Below are positions 7,250-15,406 of a stretch of 39,962 nucleotides of DNA, in pieces. Under the pieces are notes generated by a model. That model was not told the origin of the DNA. It saw only the letters and a program-made list of their open reading frames with translations, and ran no database searches. Made by a program: the position numbers and the translations under genes. Each line of letters begins with the position of its first letter. Within the stretch, counting starts at the first letter, position 1. The DNA lies in assembly GCF_051967575.1 (NCBI RefSeq), contig NZ_JBQCJW010000034.1, positions 1 through 39,962 on the forward strand, written 5' to 3'. Source of the stretch: Solibacillus silvestris_B (GTDB lineage: Bacteria > Bacillota > Bacilli > Bacillales_A > Planococcaceae).

Positions 7250-7340
7250 ACTATGGCACTTTGGCAGGGTACTAGCACCCATGCTCCTTTGGTCATAGTT
7301 ATCAGTAAAGTAGCGGTAATTCGCTATTTTATAAAGGAGG
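7250..7340 (+). promoter_or_regulatory. structured queT leader, candidate preQ1-type riboswitch
   Basis: The leader folds into an outer ACTATG/CATAGT stem (7250-7255 with about 7294-7299), an inner GCAGGGT/ACCC-A-TGC hairpin (7264-7284), and a TAGCG/CGCTA hairpin just before the SD. The segment CTCCTTT (7284-7290) is exactly complementary to AAAGGAG (7333-7339), the core of the queT SD. This geometry suits translational control in which ligand or folding hides the SD, as in preQ1 riboswitches of queT-family genes. It does not match the classical preQ1-I core (no A-rich tail) and I cannot confirm preQ1-II, so the class is uncertain. Confidence 0.45.
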
Positions 7341-7350
7341 AAATTAAATA

Positions 7351-7854
7351 ATGGAAAATTCTGTTTCATCAACACGTATCAACGTACATGAAACAGCTAA
7401 AGTGGCGATCGTTGCTTCTCTTTATGTAGCCGTGACGCTTGTTTTAGCTGTCATTAGTTTCGGGGCCGTACAGTTAAGGCTTTCCGAAATGTTTAACTAT
7501 TTAGTGCTATTTCACAAACGTTACATTGTAGCGGTAACATTGGGAGTAGTAATAGCGAATTTCTTTTCGCCAATGTGGTGGATGGACGTACCAGTAGGCG
7601 GGATCGCTACACTAATTGTTCTTATTATTTGTCGTATCGCAACAAAAAATATGAAAAATTTAGTGTGGAAAATGGTTGTTACAGGTGTCATTGTTACCGC
7701 ATCGATGTTTACGGTTGCAGCACAGCTGATGATTGTTTTTGATTTGCCGTTTTGGCCGACATACGGAATGGTAGCAGTGGGTGAAGCCTTTTCAATGCTA
7801 GTAGGCGGCGTCACAATGTATTTATTGCAAAAGAAAATTGATTTTACAAAATAA
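7351..7854 (+). CDS. queT: QueT family queuosine-precursor transporter
   Basis: 167 aa with five or so hydrophobic segments and the COG4708/QueT signature: VQLRLSEMFNYLVLFH near residues 36-51, ANFFSPMWWMDV near 70, and GEAFSMLVGG near the end. QueT proteins are substrate-binding S components of energy-coupling factor transporters that import preQ0/preQ1 for queuosine tRNA modification; the shared ECF module is encoded elsewhere. SD AAAGGAGG (7333-7340) lies 10 bases before ATG and is the target of the leader pairing. Single gene with its own promoter. Confidence 0.9.
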   Translation: MENSVSSTRINVHETAKVAIVASLYVAVTLVLAVISFGAVQLRLSEMFNYLVLFHKRYIVAVTLGVVIANFFSPMWWMDVPVGGIATLIVLIICRIATKNMKNLVWKMVVTGVIVTASMFTVAAQLMIVFDLPFWPTYGMVAVGEAFSMLVGGVTMYLLQKKIDFTK

Positions 7855-7964
7855 ATCACTGGATGAAGAGGATGGGAGATTAAGTGCCGAGCGTATGGGG
7901 TATAAACATTCAGTAGATTTTGGTTTATATATATTCTGTGAAAATCCTGGAAAAAGATTTTAAT

Positions 7965-8029
7965 TTTAGCAGTACGAATCGGAAACCCATCTATTCGTGA
8001 ATAATGATTCGTGCTTTCTTGCTGCTAAA
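7965..8029. repeat. three-level nested palindrome
   Basis: Outer TTTAGCAG (7965-7972)/CTGCTAAA (8022-8029), middle ACGAATC (7974-7980)/GATTCGT (8006-8012), and inner ATTC-GT-GAAT inside. All arms are perfect. It lies in the 271-base gap between queT and the YiaA-like gene; the rest of that gap shows no gene. No T-run follows, so it is not an obvious terminator. Confidence 0.6.
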
Positions 8030-8125
8030 CATCAAGCTTTTTAATGTTAGTCTCGTTGCTTTATCCGAAATTATTAGATAAGTAATGTAAGAAACAAATA
8101 AAATTAATAAGGACTGGTGGATATT

Positions 8126-8515
8126 ATGAACAAAATCTTATTTGGTATATCTGTACTGGGTTTAATCTTTTCGTCTATATTTGTAGTGGTGTCTATATGG
8201 AACACAGAATGGATTCTGCTTGAAAAAGGTTATTATACTTTTGGAACTTTGACTGTGGCAGTATCTACGTACTTAGCTATCCAGTTTCTAATGGGATACT
8301 CACATGCTGATACCCTAGGAAAACTGAACGCATCAATAGGAGTGATCTTCTCAATAATCGCATTGTTATTCATGATGATTTCTGTTCGCAACACGGAGTG
8401 GATTTTACTTGAAAAAGGTTATTATTGGATGGGGATGGTATTTGTTACGTTAACTTCCGCAATGCTTTCAGCAACAATAAAATCAATTATGAATAATGCA
8501 GAACCCCTTAAATAG
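8126..8515 (+). CDS. YiaA/YiaB-type membrane protein with internal duplication
   Basis: 129 aa with four hydrophobic segments arranged as two similar halves. Each half contains NTEWILLEKGYY (about residues 26-37 and 88-99), the signature of the YiaA/YiaB two-helix domain; the DNA of the two copies is also very similar, suggesting a recent or conserved tandem duplication. The proteins are inner-membrane and of unknown function. ATG 8126 is preferred over an in-frame GTG at 8117, because GGTGG/AAGGA lie upstream. It ends at a shared bidirectional terminator facing splB. Confidence 0.8.
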   Translation: MNKILFGISVLGLIFSSIFVVVSIWNTEWILLEKGYYTFGTLTVAVSTYLAIQFLMGYSHADTLGKLNASIGVIFSIIALLFMMISVRNTEWILLEKGYYWMGMVFVTLTSAMLSATIKSIMNNAEPLK

Positions 8516-8547
8516 TTCGCTATTTCTTTCACCTTCAATCATGTTAT

Positions 8548-8580
8548 AAAGCAGACGCTCAAAATCGATCGTCTGCTTTT
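8548..8580. terminator. bidirectional terminator between yiaA-like and splB
   Basis: AAAGCAGACG (8548-8557) pairs perfectly with CGTCTGCTTT (8570-8579+), with T-runs on the plus side and T-rich sequence on the minus side. Nearly the same arms recur at 15628-15678. Confidence 0.85.
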
Positions 8581-8593
8581 GCTTTGTTGTTCT

Positions 8594-9622
8594 TTACGTA
8601 AAGTATTCAAGTTTCGCGTTTGGAAAGAAGTTTTCCATATAGCTGTAGAGCTGTTTTTTCATTTCATCCTCTTCATCTTTTTGATAAATGTATTTACTGA
8701 TGCCGTATTTCCCCCACTTCACACGTCGTACTGATTCGTCCAGCTTAAGCTTCGTCTTCGGATAGTTTTTATTAATCACATTTTTAGCGGCCTTAGTAAA
8801 TCGGTGCTGAATAAATTCGAACGTAATATCTTCCCGGGCATCTTCGGGCAATTCTTCATCAAGACGCTCAAACATATGGTAATACCCTTCCTGCCAACCA
8901 TCATGAAGATAAATCGGAGCTACGATAAAACCAAGAGGATATCCTGCTCTCGCTACTTTTCCGGCTGCTTCAATGCGCTTGGCTAAAGCAGAGGTACCTG
9001 GCTCGAAATTTTTAATGACATAGTCGGCGTTAATGCTAAAGCGGAATCTTGTGTGGCCATTGTGCTTGGCATCGAGCAAATGATCAACATGATGAAACTT
9101 CGTGACAAACCTTAATCTGCCTAGTTCGGTTTGGCCAAAATGCTCAATCGCTTTCTTTAACGAATGTGTTAAGTGATCCAATCCTACAATATCGGATGTG
9201 CAAGCTGCTTCAAATCGTGTAATTTCAGGTGCGCGTTCTTCGATATACTGATCTGCCGCTTCAAAAATCTCATCAATATTCACATATGTACGAAGGTAAG
9301 GTTTACTTCCCATCGTTGTTTGCAAATAACAATAATGACAGTGTCCCATGCATCCCGTCGCAAGTGGAATGGCATATTCCGCAGATGGCTTGGAGCTTTC
9401 GAACTTCAATGTTTTGCGGATGCCGACGACGAGTGTGGATTTTGCAATTCGATACTTTTGCAAATCATTGTCTCCGGGGATATTCCGTATTTGATTATGA
9501 GAAGTTGTATAACGGATCTCAATGCCCAATGCTTCAAATTTTTCTTTAAGTTCTTTGCCAAGCGGATAGTCCAATGCTTTTGGTTCAAAATAAACAAGCT
9601 GCGGCATAAATGGCTTATTCAT
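8594..9622 (-). CDS. splB: spore photoproduct lyase
   Basis: 342 aa, the length of B. subtilis SplB. The radical-SAM motif CxxxCxxC is at Cys91, Cys95 and Cys98 (CMGHCHYC), and the hydrogen-donor Cys141 (EAACTSD) is at the same residue number as in B. subtilis. The enzyme uses S-adenosylmethionine and a 4Fe-4S cluster to reverse the spore photoproduct, the UV-induced thymine dimer of spore DNA, during germination. Start ATG 9622 follows GAGGGAATTTC. The usual upstream partner splA is missing; a 20-codon Cys-containing ORF occupies that place. Confidence 0.97.
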   Translation of the reverse strand: MNKPFMPQLVYFEPKALDYPLGKELKEKFEALGIEIRYTTSHNQIRNIPGDNDLQKYRIAKSTLVVGIRKTLKFESSKPSAEYAIPLATGCMGHCHYCYLQTTMGSKPYLRTYVNIDEIFEAADQYIEERAPEITRFEAACTSDIVGLDHLTHSLKKAIEHFGQTELGRLRFVTKFHHVDHLLDAKHNGHTRFRFSINADYVIKNFEPGTSALAKRIEAAGKVARAGYPLGFIVAPIYLHDGWQEGYYHMFERLDEELPEDAREDITFEFIQHRFTKAAKNVINKNYPKTKLKLDESVRRVKWGKYGISKYIYQKDEEDEMKKQLYSYMENFFPNAKLEYFT

Positions 9623-9631
9623 GAAATTCCC

Positions 9632-9694
9632 TCATAATGACGATTTGCGGATATTGAATAGACAAAAGCAAAAGGTTTTGCAGTCGCTAAACAT
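9632..9694 (-). CDS. 20-aa upstream ORF of splB
   Basis: A short ORF (MFSDCKTFCFCLF then NIRKSSL) with AGAAGGTG 5 bases before its ATG, ending 9 bases before splB. In B. subtilis the equivalent position holds splA, a 79-aa TRAP-like repressor of splB; this product is unrelated by eye. It may be a leader peptide affecting splB translation, since the splB SD lies just after its stop. Three cysteines in 20 residues is unusual. It could also be chance, as support is only the SD and position. Confidence 0.35.
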   Translation of the reverse strand: MFSDCKTFCFCLFNIRKSSL

Positions 9695-10027
9695 GTCATC
9701 ACCTTCTTTCTGTATTTGCTTATAGCTTGTCTAAATACGGAGGAATTTATGAGGTGGTAATTATTGCAGAATTCTTAGCGGATATTCATCCTTTCATAAT
9801 CTTCACTGCAATAAAAAGAATAGACTCCTTTAAATGGGTACCTAACCAATTACATAAACAAACTAGTGTATATGCGCTGTCATATATACTTGCCGCCTGC
9901 ATGAAACGGTGGCTTTGCTGAAGTTAGGAGTCTTTATATAGAAGTAACCATGCTGGAAGCGATTGCGATGAGCATGTCACATCACCAATTTGATTGAGAA
10001 TTTCTAATGCAATTTCATTGAAATATA
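9695..10027. other. gap with a long inverted repeat
   Basis: Between splB and the glycan operon I find no confident gene. AGACTCCT (9822-9829) and AGGAGTCT (9926-9933) are perfect inverted copies flanking about 96 bases that contain a GCCGCC/GGTGGC hairpin (near 9894-9912); TTTATAT follows. This could be a small structured RNA or a terminator. A 64-codon plus frame (9727-9921) overlaps it but has no good start. Confidence 0.35.
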
Positions 10028-11098
10028 TTAAAAGCCTATATAATTTTTGGTGAAAGTTGATCGTATAAGAGGGGTATATGTTTGTTGAAGCGCTTGATAT
10101 TGATTTATGATGATGGCTTCGTTTTTTTCAATAAGTGCTATGCGTTCCAATATTTCATCGGTTATAGCCTTGGAACTCGTAGATACGACTAAATTAAGGA
10201 AACCCGATAAAGCGGCAAAATCGAATACTTTAAAACGATAGCCTAATGGAATAGCCGGCACATTAGCGGCTAAAGATAGTAAGTTGGCATGGAGTTTAAA
10301 GTTGATGGTTGCTTTGCAACTCGATAATTTTTTTATCAATTGCTGTTCGTTGTAAAGGTTTTTATCCAATATTACATTTTCCAGGTCATTTATATTATTA
10401 TAAAGCCTTTCGCAATGGGGAATATCGTCAGTCCACATAGCATAAATCATTATTTTATACCCTTGGCCGATTAATCTCTTCGCTGTTTCGGCTAGCTGTT
10501 CTTCCACTGATTTTTCGTCTGCACCGTATAAACGGTTGAATGTAGTTCCCCAGTTGATCCCGATTAGTTTCTCCTTATCTTGAGGCTTCATTAAATTATT
10601 ATTTTGTAATAATAAAGCAGGGTCGCCAATCACTTTTACTTTTTCGGATTTTGCACTGCCTACCATAATTTCAATTGCCTTTTTAGTTAAAGGACCTCTA
10701 ACTCCTACAAATAGAGCGTGCTCCAATACCTCTTCCAATACATCAATATCCTTTTGCTTGAAATTTTGTTCCAATGAATACAGCCTATCATTTATTAGTA
10801 AATCTAGATTTGTCTCCTCAATCCAATCTATTCCTGATCCCCAAATGAGTACTGATTTTCCTTTACGGAGAGCATTTTGAAGAATTTGAAGATATCCGGG
10901 CAATAATAAGGAGCCCCCTCCTAGCACAACAGTATCAAATTCTTCAATTTTTTTTAAATCGGTTCCGGGCAGTGAAGGAATAAGAGCGATTTTATCCTTA
11001 TCTAAATATTCGGCACATGTATCTCTAAAAATATGCCATAACAATTCATCGCCTAAATTATTAAACCCTATCCAACCTATATATAATATTTTTTTCAC
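10028..11098 (-). CDS. polysaccharide pyruvyl transferase family protein
   Basis: 356 aa, PF04230 type. The N-terminus YIGWIGFNNLGDELLWHIF is the family G-x-x-N-x-GDE signature; GGGSLLLPG near residue 60, VRGPLTKKA near 133, and INFKLHANLLS near 265 follow in order. These enzymes transfer a pyruvyl group from phosphoenolpyruvate to a sugar, for example in CsaB-type cell-wall polysaccharide. Start is GTG at 11098, overlapping the TGA of the preceding GT4 gene by 4 bases (translational coupling). Last gene of a three-gene glycan operon. Acceptor sugar unknown. Confidence 0.88.
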   Translation of the reverse strand: MKKILYIGWIGFNNLGDELLWHIFRDTCAEYLDKDKIALIPSLPGTDLKKIEEFDTVVLGGGSLLLPGYLQILQNALRKGKSVLIWGSGIDWIEETNLDLLINDRLYSLEQNFKQKDIDVLEEVLEHALFVGVRGPLTKKAIEIMVGSAKSEKVKVIGDPALLLQNNNLMKPQDKEKLIGINWGTTFNRLYGADEKSVEEQLAETAKRLIGQGYKIMIYAMWTDDIPHCERLYNNINDLENVILDKNLYNEQQLIKKLSSCKATINFKLHANLLSLAANVPAIPLGYRFKVFDFAALSGFLNLVVSTSSKAITDEILERIALIEKNEAIIINQYQALQQTYTPLIRSTFTKNYIGF

Positions 11099-12237
11099 TT
11101 TATCATCCCGCCCTTTACCGTTTCAAAGTAGATTTTTAAAGTTTCTTTTACTATTGTCTGAATGTTAAACCTCTCTTCGACAATCTCTCTGAATTTTATT
11201 CCATTAAGTCTGAGCTGTTCTTTATCCTCTATTATTTTCTTTAAATCATCTCTTAATTTATGCCTGCTGCATGTTCCTTTTGATCCGTGATCCCCGAAAT
11301 AATGGCTCCATGCATCTTCAATATTTTTAGTATCCACAATGCCGAAATAACCGTGATTACCGACTGCGACGACTTGTTTTTCAGAAGCCATCGCCTCTAA
11401 AGCCACACGTCCAGTACCAACTATACAATCTGCCGCTGAATAATAAGCATGCATATTTTTTTGTTCTCCCACTATATGGATGAAAGAATCTTCGCAAATT
11501 TCCTCAATCATTTGAGCCAAAGATTTTATATCTGCTAATTTATTTCCGTCGCCTACAATAATGACATGGAGATCAGGAAACGATTGCAGTTTTAAATCTT
11601 TGCAAGCTCTTAAAAATACCGAACAAACATGGGCTTTTGACCACGCAATCCTGCTGGCGTAAAGAAGCACGATGGAATCTTCGGGGATTTTCAGGATGCT
11701 TCTTACATTTTCAGTAGGGGAATTTTTTGGATAGTTTTCTAAATTAATTCCATTTGGGATTAAATGAGGTTTTTCTATGCCAAATGTCTTTATATAGTTA
11801 CATAAAGGAGGGCTTACGCAAATGACTGCATCGGATAATTTAAGAAGCTCCTCCATTTCGTAATCGGGATAATAGGTTCCGTGTATTGTTAAAATTGTGG
11901 GAATCCCTCTGTTTTCCGCTGCTTTCCCTGCCAAGTATCCGGATGGTGCTTGATGAATATGAATATGGGATATATTTTCGGAGTCGATTATTTTCTCAAT
12001 TTCGCCGATTAATTCCATTTCGTGATCTTCCTTTAAAGTTATCGATTTTGGGAATTCAATATGATAAATAGGACAATTTAATGCTTCAAATGAATTCACT
12101 AAATTTCCCGTTTTATTTGCTGCGATGGCGACGAAAGTATCGTTTTTTACTAATTCTTTTGCTAAACCGAGTACGTGGGTTTCAGTTCCCCCGATATATA
12201 ATGCATCAACAACGAGCAAAACTCTTTCACTATTCAC
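11095..12237 (-). CDS. family 4 glycosyltransferase
   Basis: About 380 aa, GT-B fold. Glycine-rich start VDALYIGGTETHVLGLA, middle HIHIHQAPSGYLAGKAA and HGTYYPDYE, nucleotide-sugar half IPNGINLENY, SRIAWSKAH and VIIVGDGN, and the acceptor/donor motif VALEAMAS near residue 280. GTG at 12237 is chosen: GGAGGCGAGAAGA is immediately upstream, while an ATG at 12303 lies deep in the previous gene. It overlaps the GT2 stop by 8 bases and the next gene by 4, so all three are coupled. Donor sugar not predictable. Confidence 0.9.
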   Translation of the reverse strand: MNSERVLLVVDALYIGGTETHVLGLAKELVKNDTFVAIAANKTGNLVNSFEALNCPIYHIEFPKSITLKEDHEMELIGEIEKIIDSENISHIHIHQAPSGYLAGKAAENRGIPTILTIHGTYYPDYEMEELLKLSDAVICVSPPLCNYIKTFGIEKPHLIPNGINLENYPKNSPTENVRSILKIPEDSIVLLYASRIAWSKAHVCSVFLRACKDLKLQSFPDLHVIIVGDGNKLADIKSLAQMIEEICEDSFIHIVGEQKNMHAYYSAADCIVGTGRVALEAMASEKQVVAVGNHGYFGIVDTKNIEDAWSHYFGDHGSKGTCSRHKLRDDLKKIIEDKEQLRLNGIKFREIVEERFNIQTIVKETLKIYFETVKGGMIK

Positions 12238-12928
12238 TCTTCTCGCCTCCGTAAAAGGTTTTGGAGCGCTGTTGATCATGATCGCGGTAGTAATATAATA
12301 CATCTTTAAGATTTTCTATTTTTAACTTAGCATTCAGAAATTTTACGATGAATTCATAATCCTCTGCCCCGTCTATTCTTCTTGTGGGCCCCCCGAACAT
12401 ATCAAACACCTTCCCCCTGAATAAGATTGTTCCGTGGGAGACACAGTGCCCGCCTTCTCCATAGCATTTCCGGATAGAATCCCCATATTTCAGCCAATTA
12501 GATTTTTGGCCGCCCTCCTTCAATTTTGGATCATAAAACACTTGATAGTTAGATCCGATCAAATCATAATCCGGATTTTTCAATAAGAAATCCACTTGTT
12601 TTTCAAAACGCTGTGGATGCGAAATGTCGTCCGCATCATTAACTGCTATATATTCCCCCGAACTCATGAAATAGCCGACTGTAAGAGCCCCCGCAAAACC
12701 TGCATTAACAGGGAGATTGCATAGAATAGTTTGAAAAGGAGCTTTTGAATTTTTTATCCATTTTTCTGCTATTTTTTGTGTATGATCAGTCGAGGCATCA
12801 TTTATGAGTATGACTTCCGTTTTTTCGTATGTTTGCGATTTTAGGCCATCAAGGCAATCTTCTATAAATGGGGCAGCATTATAGCATGGAATAACGACAC
12901 TCACTAAACCTTCTTTTCTCTCCTTCAT
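12230..12928 (-). CDS. family 2 glycosyltransferase
   Basis: 232 aa, GT-A fold. VSVVIPCYNAAPFIEDCLDG at the N-terminus, LINDASTDHT (first Asp pair), VNDADDISHPQR with the metal-binding DxD-like DADD, and DGAEDYEF with the probable catalytic Asp/Glu near residue 195. ATG 12928 follows GGAGGTGAGAACT. First gene of the minus-strand glycan operon, separated by 153 bases from divergent DUF2642-like genes. Likely adds a sugar to a surface or spore glycan, which is inference from neighbours. Confidence 0.92.
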   Translation of the reverse strand: MKERKEGLVSVVIPCYNAAPFIEDCLDGLKSQTYEKTEVILINDASTDHTQKIAEKWIKNSKAPFQTILCNLPVNAGFAGALTVGYFMSSGEYIAVNDADDISHPQRFEKQVDFLLKNPDYDLIGSNYQVFYDPKLKEGGQKSNWLKYGDSIRKCYGEGGHCVSHGTILFRGKVFDMFGGPTRRIDGAEDYEFIVKFLNAKLKIENLKDVLYYYRDHDQQRSKTFYGGEKSE

Positions 12929-13081
12929 AGTTCTCACCTCCTAACTATGATATGAATTTTATTTAACAAAAATTGTGCGCCATGCTTATGCTTTTAAAAT
13001 TATGGAAATTAGAATATTTACCCAAGCAAATTTTAGCAGTGAACATAATCTTTAACATACGACCATAAAAGGGGGGGGAAT

Positions 13082-13258
13082 ATGGGGAAATTACGTGTTT
13101 TTCTTAATTCTTTAAAAGGTTCGAATATTGAAGTCGCTACGGAATATTCAAAAGTCAGGGGTGTTTTATTGGAAGTGAATTTTGACTATATTACGCTTAG
13201 AAAAAACTCGGATTTATTGTATATACCATTAGCGGGCATTCAAAATGTAGCTTACTAA
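13082..13258 (+). CDS. DUF2642-like small protein, 58 aa
   Basis: 58 residues starting MGKLRVFLNSLKGSNIEVAT. The pattern GVLLEVNFDYITL followed by LLYIPLAGIQNV resembles the DUF2642 small-barrel domain found in Bacillus spore-coat-associated and other small proteins (an Sm/KOW-like beta barrel ending in a PL..I strand). SD is a G-rich AAAGGGGGGGG two bases before ATG region, somewhat close but strong. It is too short for many automated gene callers. It is followed 17 bases later by a related gene, and is divergent from the glycan operon, suggesting a shared process. Confidence 0.65.
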   Translation: MGKLRVFLNSLKGSNIEVATEYSKVRGVLLEVNFDYITLRKNSDLLYIPLAGIQNVAY

Positions 13259-13275
13259 AGGAGGAGGTGATTGGA

Positions 13276-13485
13276 TTGTCTGTGAATTTATTGCTTACAC
13301 AGCTGGGGTATTTTTTGAACAGGGAAATAAAAGTGGCAGTTGGTGAAGAATTGATTACCGGAACACTGGAATCGGTAAATACAGAATTTTTGACATTAAG
13401 CGAATCTACGGAAGACTATGAAATAGAAGCCGCAACGAGAATTATCATATTGCCGAAAATAAGTTATATACAAGTAGCAGTATAG
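13276..13485 (+). CDS. DUF2642-like small protein, 69 aa
   Basis: 69 residues with LNREIKVAVGEELITGTLES then FLTLSES and IILPKISYIQVAV, the same barrel-like pattern as its neighbour (ligand-like GxLxxV, then PxxxIxxV). TTG 13276 is chosen since GGAGGTG is 6 bases upstream; GTG at 13267 would overlap the SD. The pair looks like a tandem duplication that has diverged. A spore-coat role is suggested by family and the adjacent glycan operon only. Confidence 0.6.
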   Translation: MSVNLLLTQLGYFLNREIKVAVGEELITGTLESVNTEFLTLSESTEDYEIEAATRIIILPKISYIQVAV

Positions 13486-13585
13486 GCAGTATGAGAAAAT
13501 GAGCAGAATCGCAACAGATATAATGGAATTTACTGTGCATAAAGAGGATGCTGCAGCACAAAAACTGAGAAGGCTGGGAAAAACA

Positions 13586-13620
13586 AAAATATCACCTTTT
13601 TCGAGAAAAAGTGATATTTT
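13586..13620 (+). terminator. terminator after DUF2642-like pair
   Basis: AAAATATCAC(C)TTTTT pairs with AAAAAGTGATATTTT across a CGAG loop, giving a long near-perfect AT-rich stem ending in TTTTAT. Confidence 0.75.
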
Positions 13621-13683
13621 ATGTCAATGCTAAAATTGATTTCCGTTGGGGGGATGCTTTAATCTAAAATTGCATTTACTTTC

Positions 13684-13824
13684 CTAATCATGACTGGAAC
13701 CATGAGCTCCATCAAAAATCCTGCCGCCGTCATTTTCCCAGCGGTCCATATCATCGACTGCAATATTAATGATTTCTTCGTCATTCGGAAGTGGCATTAA
13801 GTTTGTCTTTGGATATCTCACCAT
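13684..13824 (-). CDS. 46-aa acidic hypothetical protein
   Basis: Frame starting MVRYPKTNLMPLPNDEE and ending DGAHGSSHD, acidic and compositionally protein-like. ATG 13824 has only GGTGAG right beside it; a better SD (AAAGGATGATG) lies 17-25 bases further up, next to ATGs in another frame (13844/13835). A one-base frameshift near 13830 could therefore have displaced the original start. I know no family. Alternatives: real small protein with weak start, or frameshifted remnant. Confidence 0.4.
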   Translation of the reverse strand: MVRYPKTNLMPLPNDEEIINIAVDDMDRWENDGGRIFDGAHGSSHD

Positions 13825-13951
13825 CTCACCGATGTCATGTTATACATCATCCTTTTAATTATCTTTGTTCTCTAGTTTATGCATTGTGTAAGATTTAGTT
13901 AATATTCAAAAAGAACGCTTAAAATTTTTGGCTATAGGCAAACTTCGTAAA

Positions 13952-15406
13952 TCAAGTGTTTTTATCTTCAAAGTTTAAGAAATCACGAACTGCTTCCACG
14001 TAATCTTCTTTTGAATAAGTAAAGTACAATTCACCCGCTAGACGCACGGGATCGCCAAAAAAGAACCGCTCATATTGTGTTTGCCTTGTTCCGAATGTAC
14101 TCATTGTCAAATCCCACGCTAAACGGAATATTTTCACGCGATCTTCAGCTGTTTTGGTAGCTCCCTGGAGATATTGATCTAAATCTGCCCTGACATCAGA
14201 ATGAAAGGCCTTTTCTGTAGGCAGTGTAATCATGCCGCTAGCCCCGATAAGCTGGATGATTTCAATGAATCGGGGGTAGATTTTCGAGAAAACATTCCCT
14301 GCTACTTTTAACGGGAAAATCGCGGGACGCATATAGCCCCATTCATCGAGTGCTGCATCAATCTCCGATTTTTCCAGCAGTGCTTTCATTGTTTCCAGCC
14401 CAATAATGATTTCCGACATTTTTTCATGGATATGCTGATATTCTCGAATATTTATCGTTTCTATAAGTAGCTCGGCAATGCCTAAAATAAATTCCGTTTT
14501 GACAATTTGCCTAATCAAAACTTGATATTTAGCAAAGTGATGAAAAGAGCTTTCAATAAGAAATTTTCCGGCCACCTCTACATTGTTGTAGAAAAATATG
14601 CGTTCCCAAGGCACGAGTACATTATCAAATACGACGATAGCATCCATTTCTTCATATTTTGAGCTTAATGGGTGATCGAAGGGGGATGTGCCACCTATAA
14701 AGGAGTCCCTACATATAAATTTTACCCCTTTCGTATTGGAAGGAACGGCAAAAGCAAAAGCTTCATCTTCAGCAAAAACAAGCTTGCCGACACTAAATAC
14801 GAATAATTCATCGGTTAGCCCCCCTTGTGTAGCGAGGAGACGCGCCCCTTTTATTACGATGCCTTCCTCAGTTTCCTCAATTACTTTTGCGGAAATAGGC
14901 TCGCTTATGTTTTCGATATAGTTTTGAGCGCGGTTCACTTGCGGTGTTATAAAAGTATGGGTAAGGGATAAGTCTTTTTCTCTCACTAACTCAAAAAATG
15001 CTCGAAGATTATCGGGAAAGCAGTTTTCCTGACCTTCCAATATAGCTGCTGATGAAGTAAAGCCCATTAAAACAGAATTTAGATAATCGGGGCTTCTTCC
15101 TAAAATACCATGTGTGTATCTTGCCCAATGCTCGATCATTTTACGTCTTCTGAGCAAATCCACTTTCGTTTTTGGCTGTAAATAAGAAAGTCCAACATGT
15201 TCTCCTGATACGGGGGATATGAAAGTCATTTCATCTTTTATTTTTGGATCGTGCTGTAAATCATACAGAGCGGCCTTTGTATGAATAAGCCCGTTAAATG
15301 CAGGATGTTCTGACAGCAATCCCTCCACCTTTTCACCGTTAAACCAAATTTCGTTATTTAATTGATTCAATCGACTAATATAACTTTTCCCATTTATGGC
15401 GCCCAT
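13952..15406 (-). CDS. HpaB-type flavin-dependent monooxygenase, oxygenase component
   Basis: 484 aa, matching 4-hydroxyphenylacetate 3-monooxygenase large subunits in length and in motifs: THGILGRSPDYLNSVLMGF (about 100-118), THTFITPQVNR, TQGGLTDELFVF, GGTSPFDHPLSSKYEEMDA then VFDNVLVPWERIFF, and the C-terminal GDPVRLAGELYF. These enzymes hydroxylate phenols with FADH2 supplied by a separate reductase (HpaC); none is visible here. Start ATG 15406 after AAGGAG. B. subtilis YoaI is a probable counterpart. Substrate could be 4-hydroxyphenylacetate or another phenol. Confidence 0.9.
   Translation of the reverse strand: MGAINGKSYISRLNQLNNEIWFNGEKVEGLLSEHPAFNGLIHTKAALYDLQHDPKIKDEMTFISPVSGEHVGLSYLQPKTKVDLLRRRKMIEHWARYTHGILGRSPDYLNSVLMGFTSSAAILEGQENCFPDNLRAFFELVREKDLSLTHTFITPQVNRAQNYIENISEPISAKVIEETEEGIVIKGARLLATQGGLTDELFVFSVGKLVFAEDEAFAFAVPSNTKGVKFICRDSFIGGTSPFDHPLSSKYEEMDAIVVFDNVLVPWERIFFYNNVEVAGKFLIESSFHHFAKYQVLIRQIVKTEFILGIAELLIETINIREYQHIHEKMSEIIIGLETMKALLEKSEIDAALDEWGYMRPAIFPLKVAGNVFSKIYPRFIEIIQLIGASGMITLPTEKAFHSDVRADLDQYLQGATKTAEDRVKIFRLAWDLTMSTFGTRQTQYERFFFGDPVRLAGELYFTYSKEDYVEAVRDFLNFEDKNT

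Noticed and set aside
7262..7290. Classical preQ1-I aptamer
   Set aside because: A GGGT-ACTAGC-ACCC hairpin is present, but the A-rich tail needed for the preQ1-I pseudoknot is absent.
9727..9921. 64-codon plus-strand ORF
   Set aside because: The TTG start has no SD; the SD in the region faces ATG-AGG-TGG-TAA, and the frame overlaps a structured repeat.
12938..13081. Sigma-K promoter for the glycan operon or small genes
   Set aside because: CATATCATA is present on the minus strand but no AC lies 16-17 bases upstream; plus-strand candidates also fail spacing.
13499..13633. 44-codon frame after the DUF2642-like pair
   Set aside because: It reads through the terminator stem and lacks an SD.
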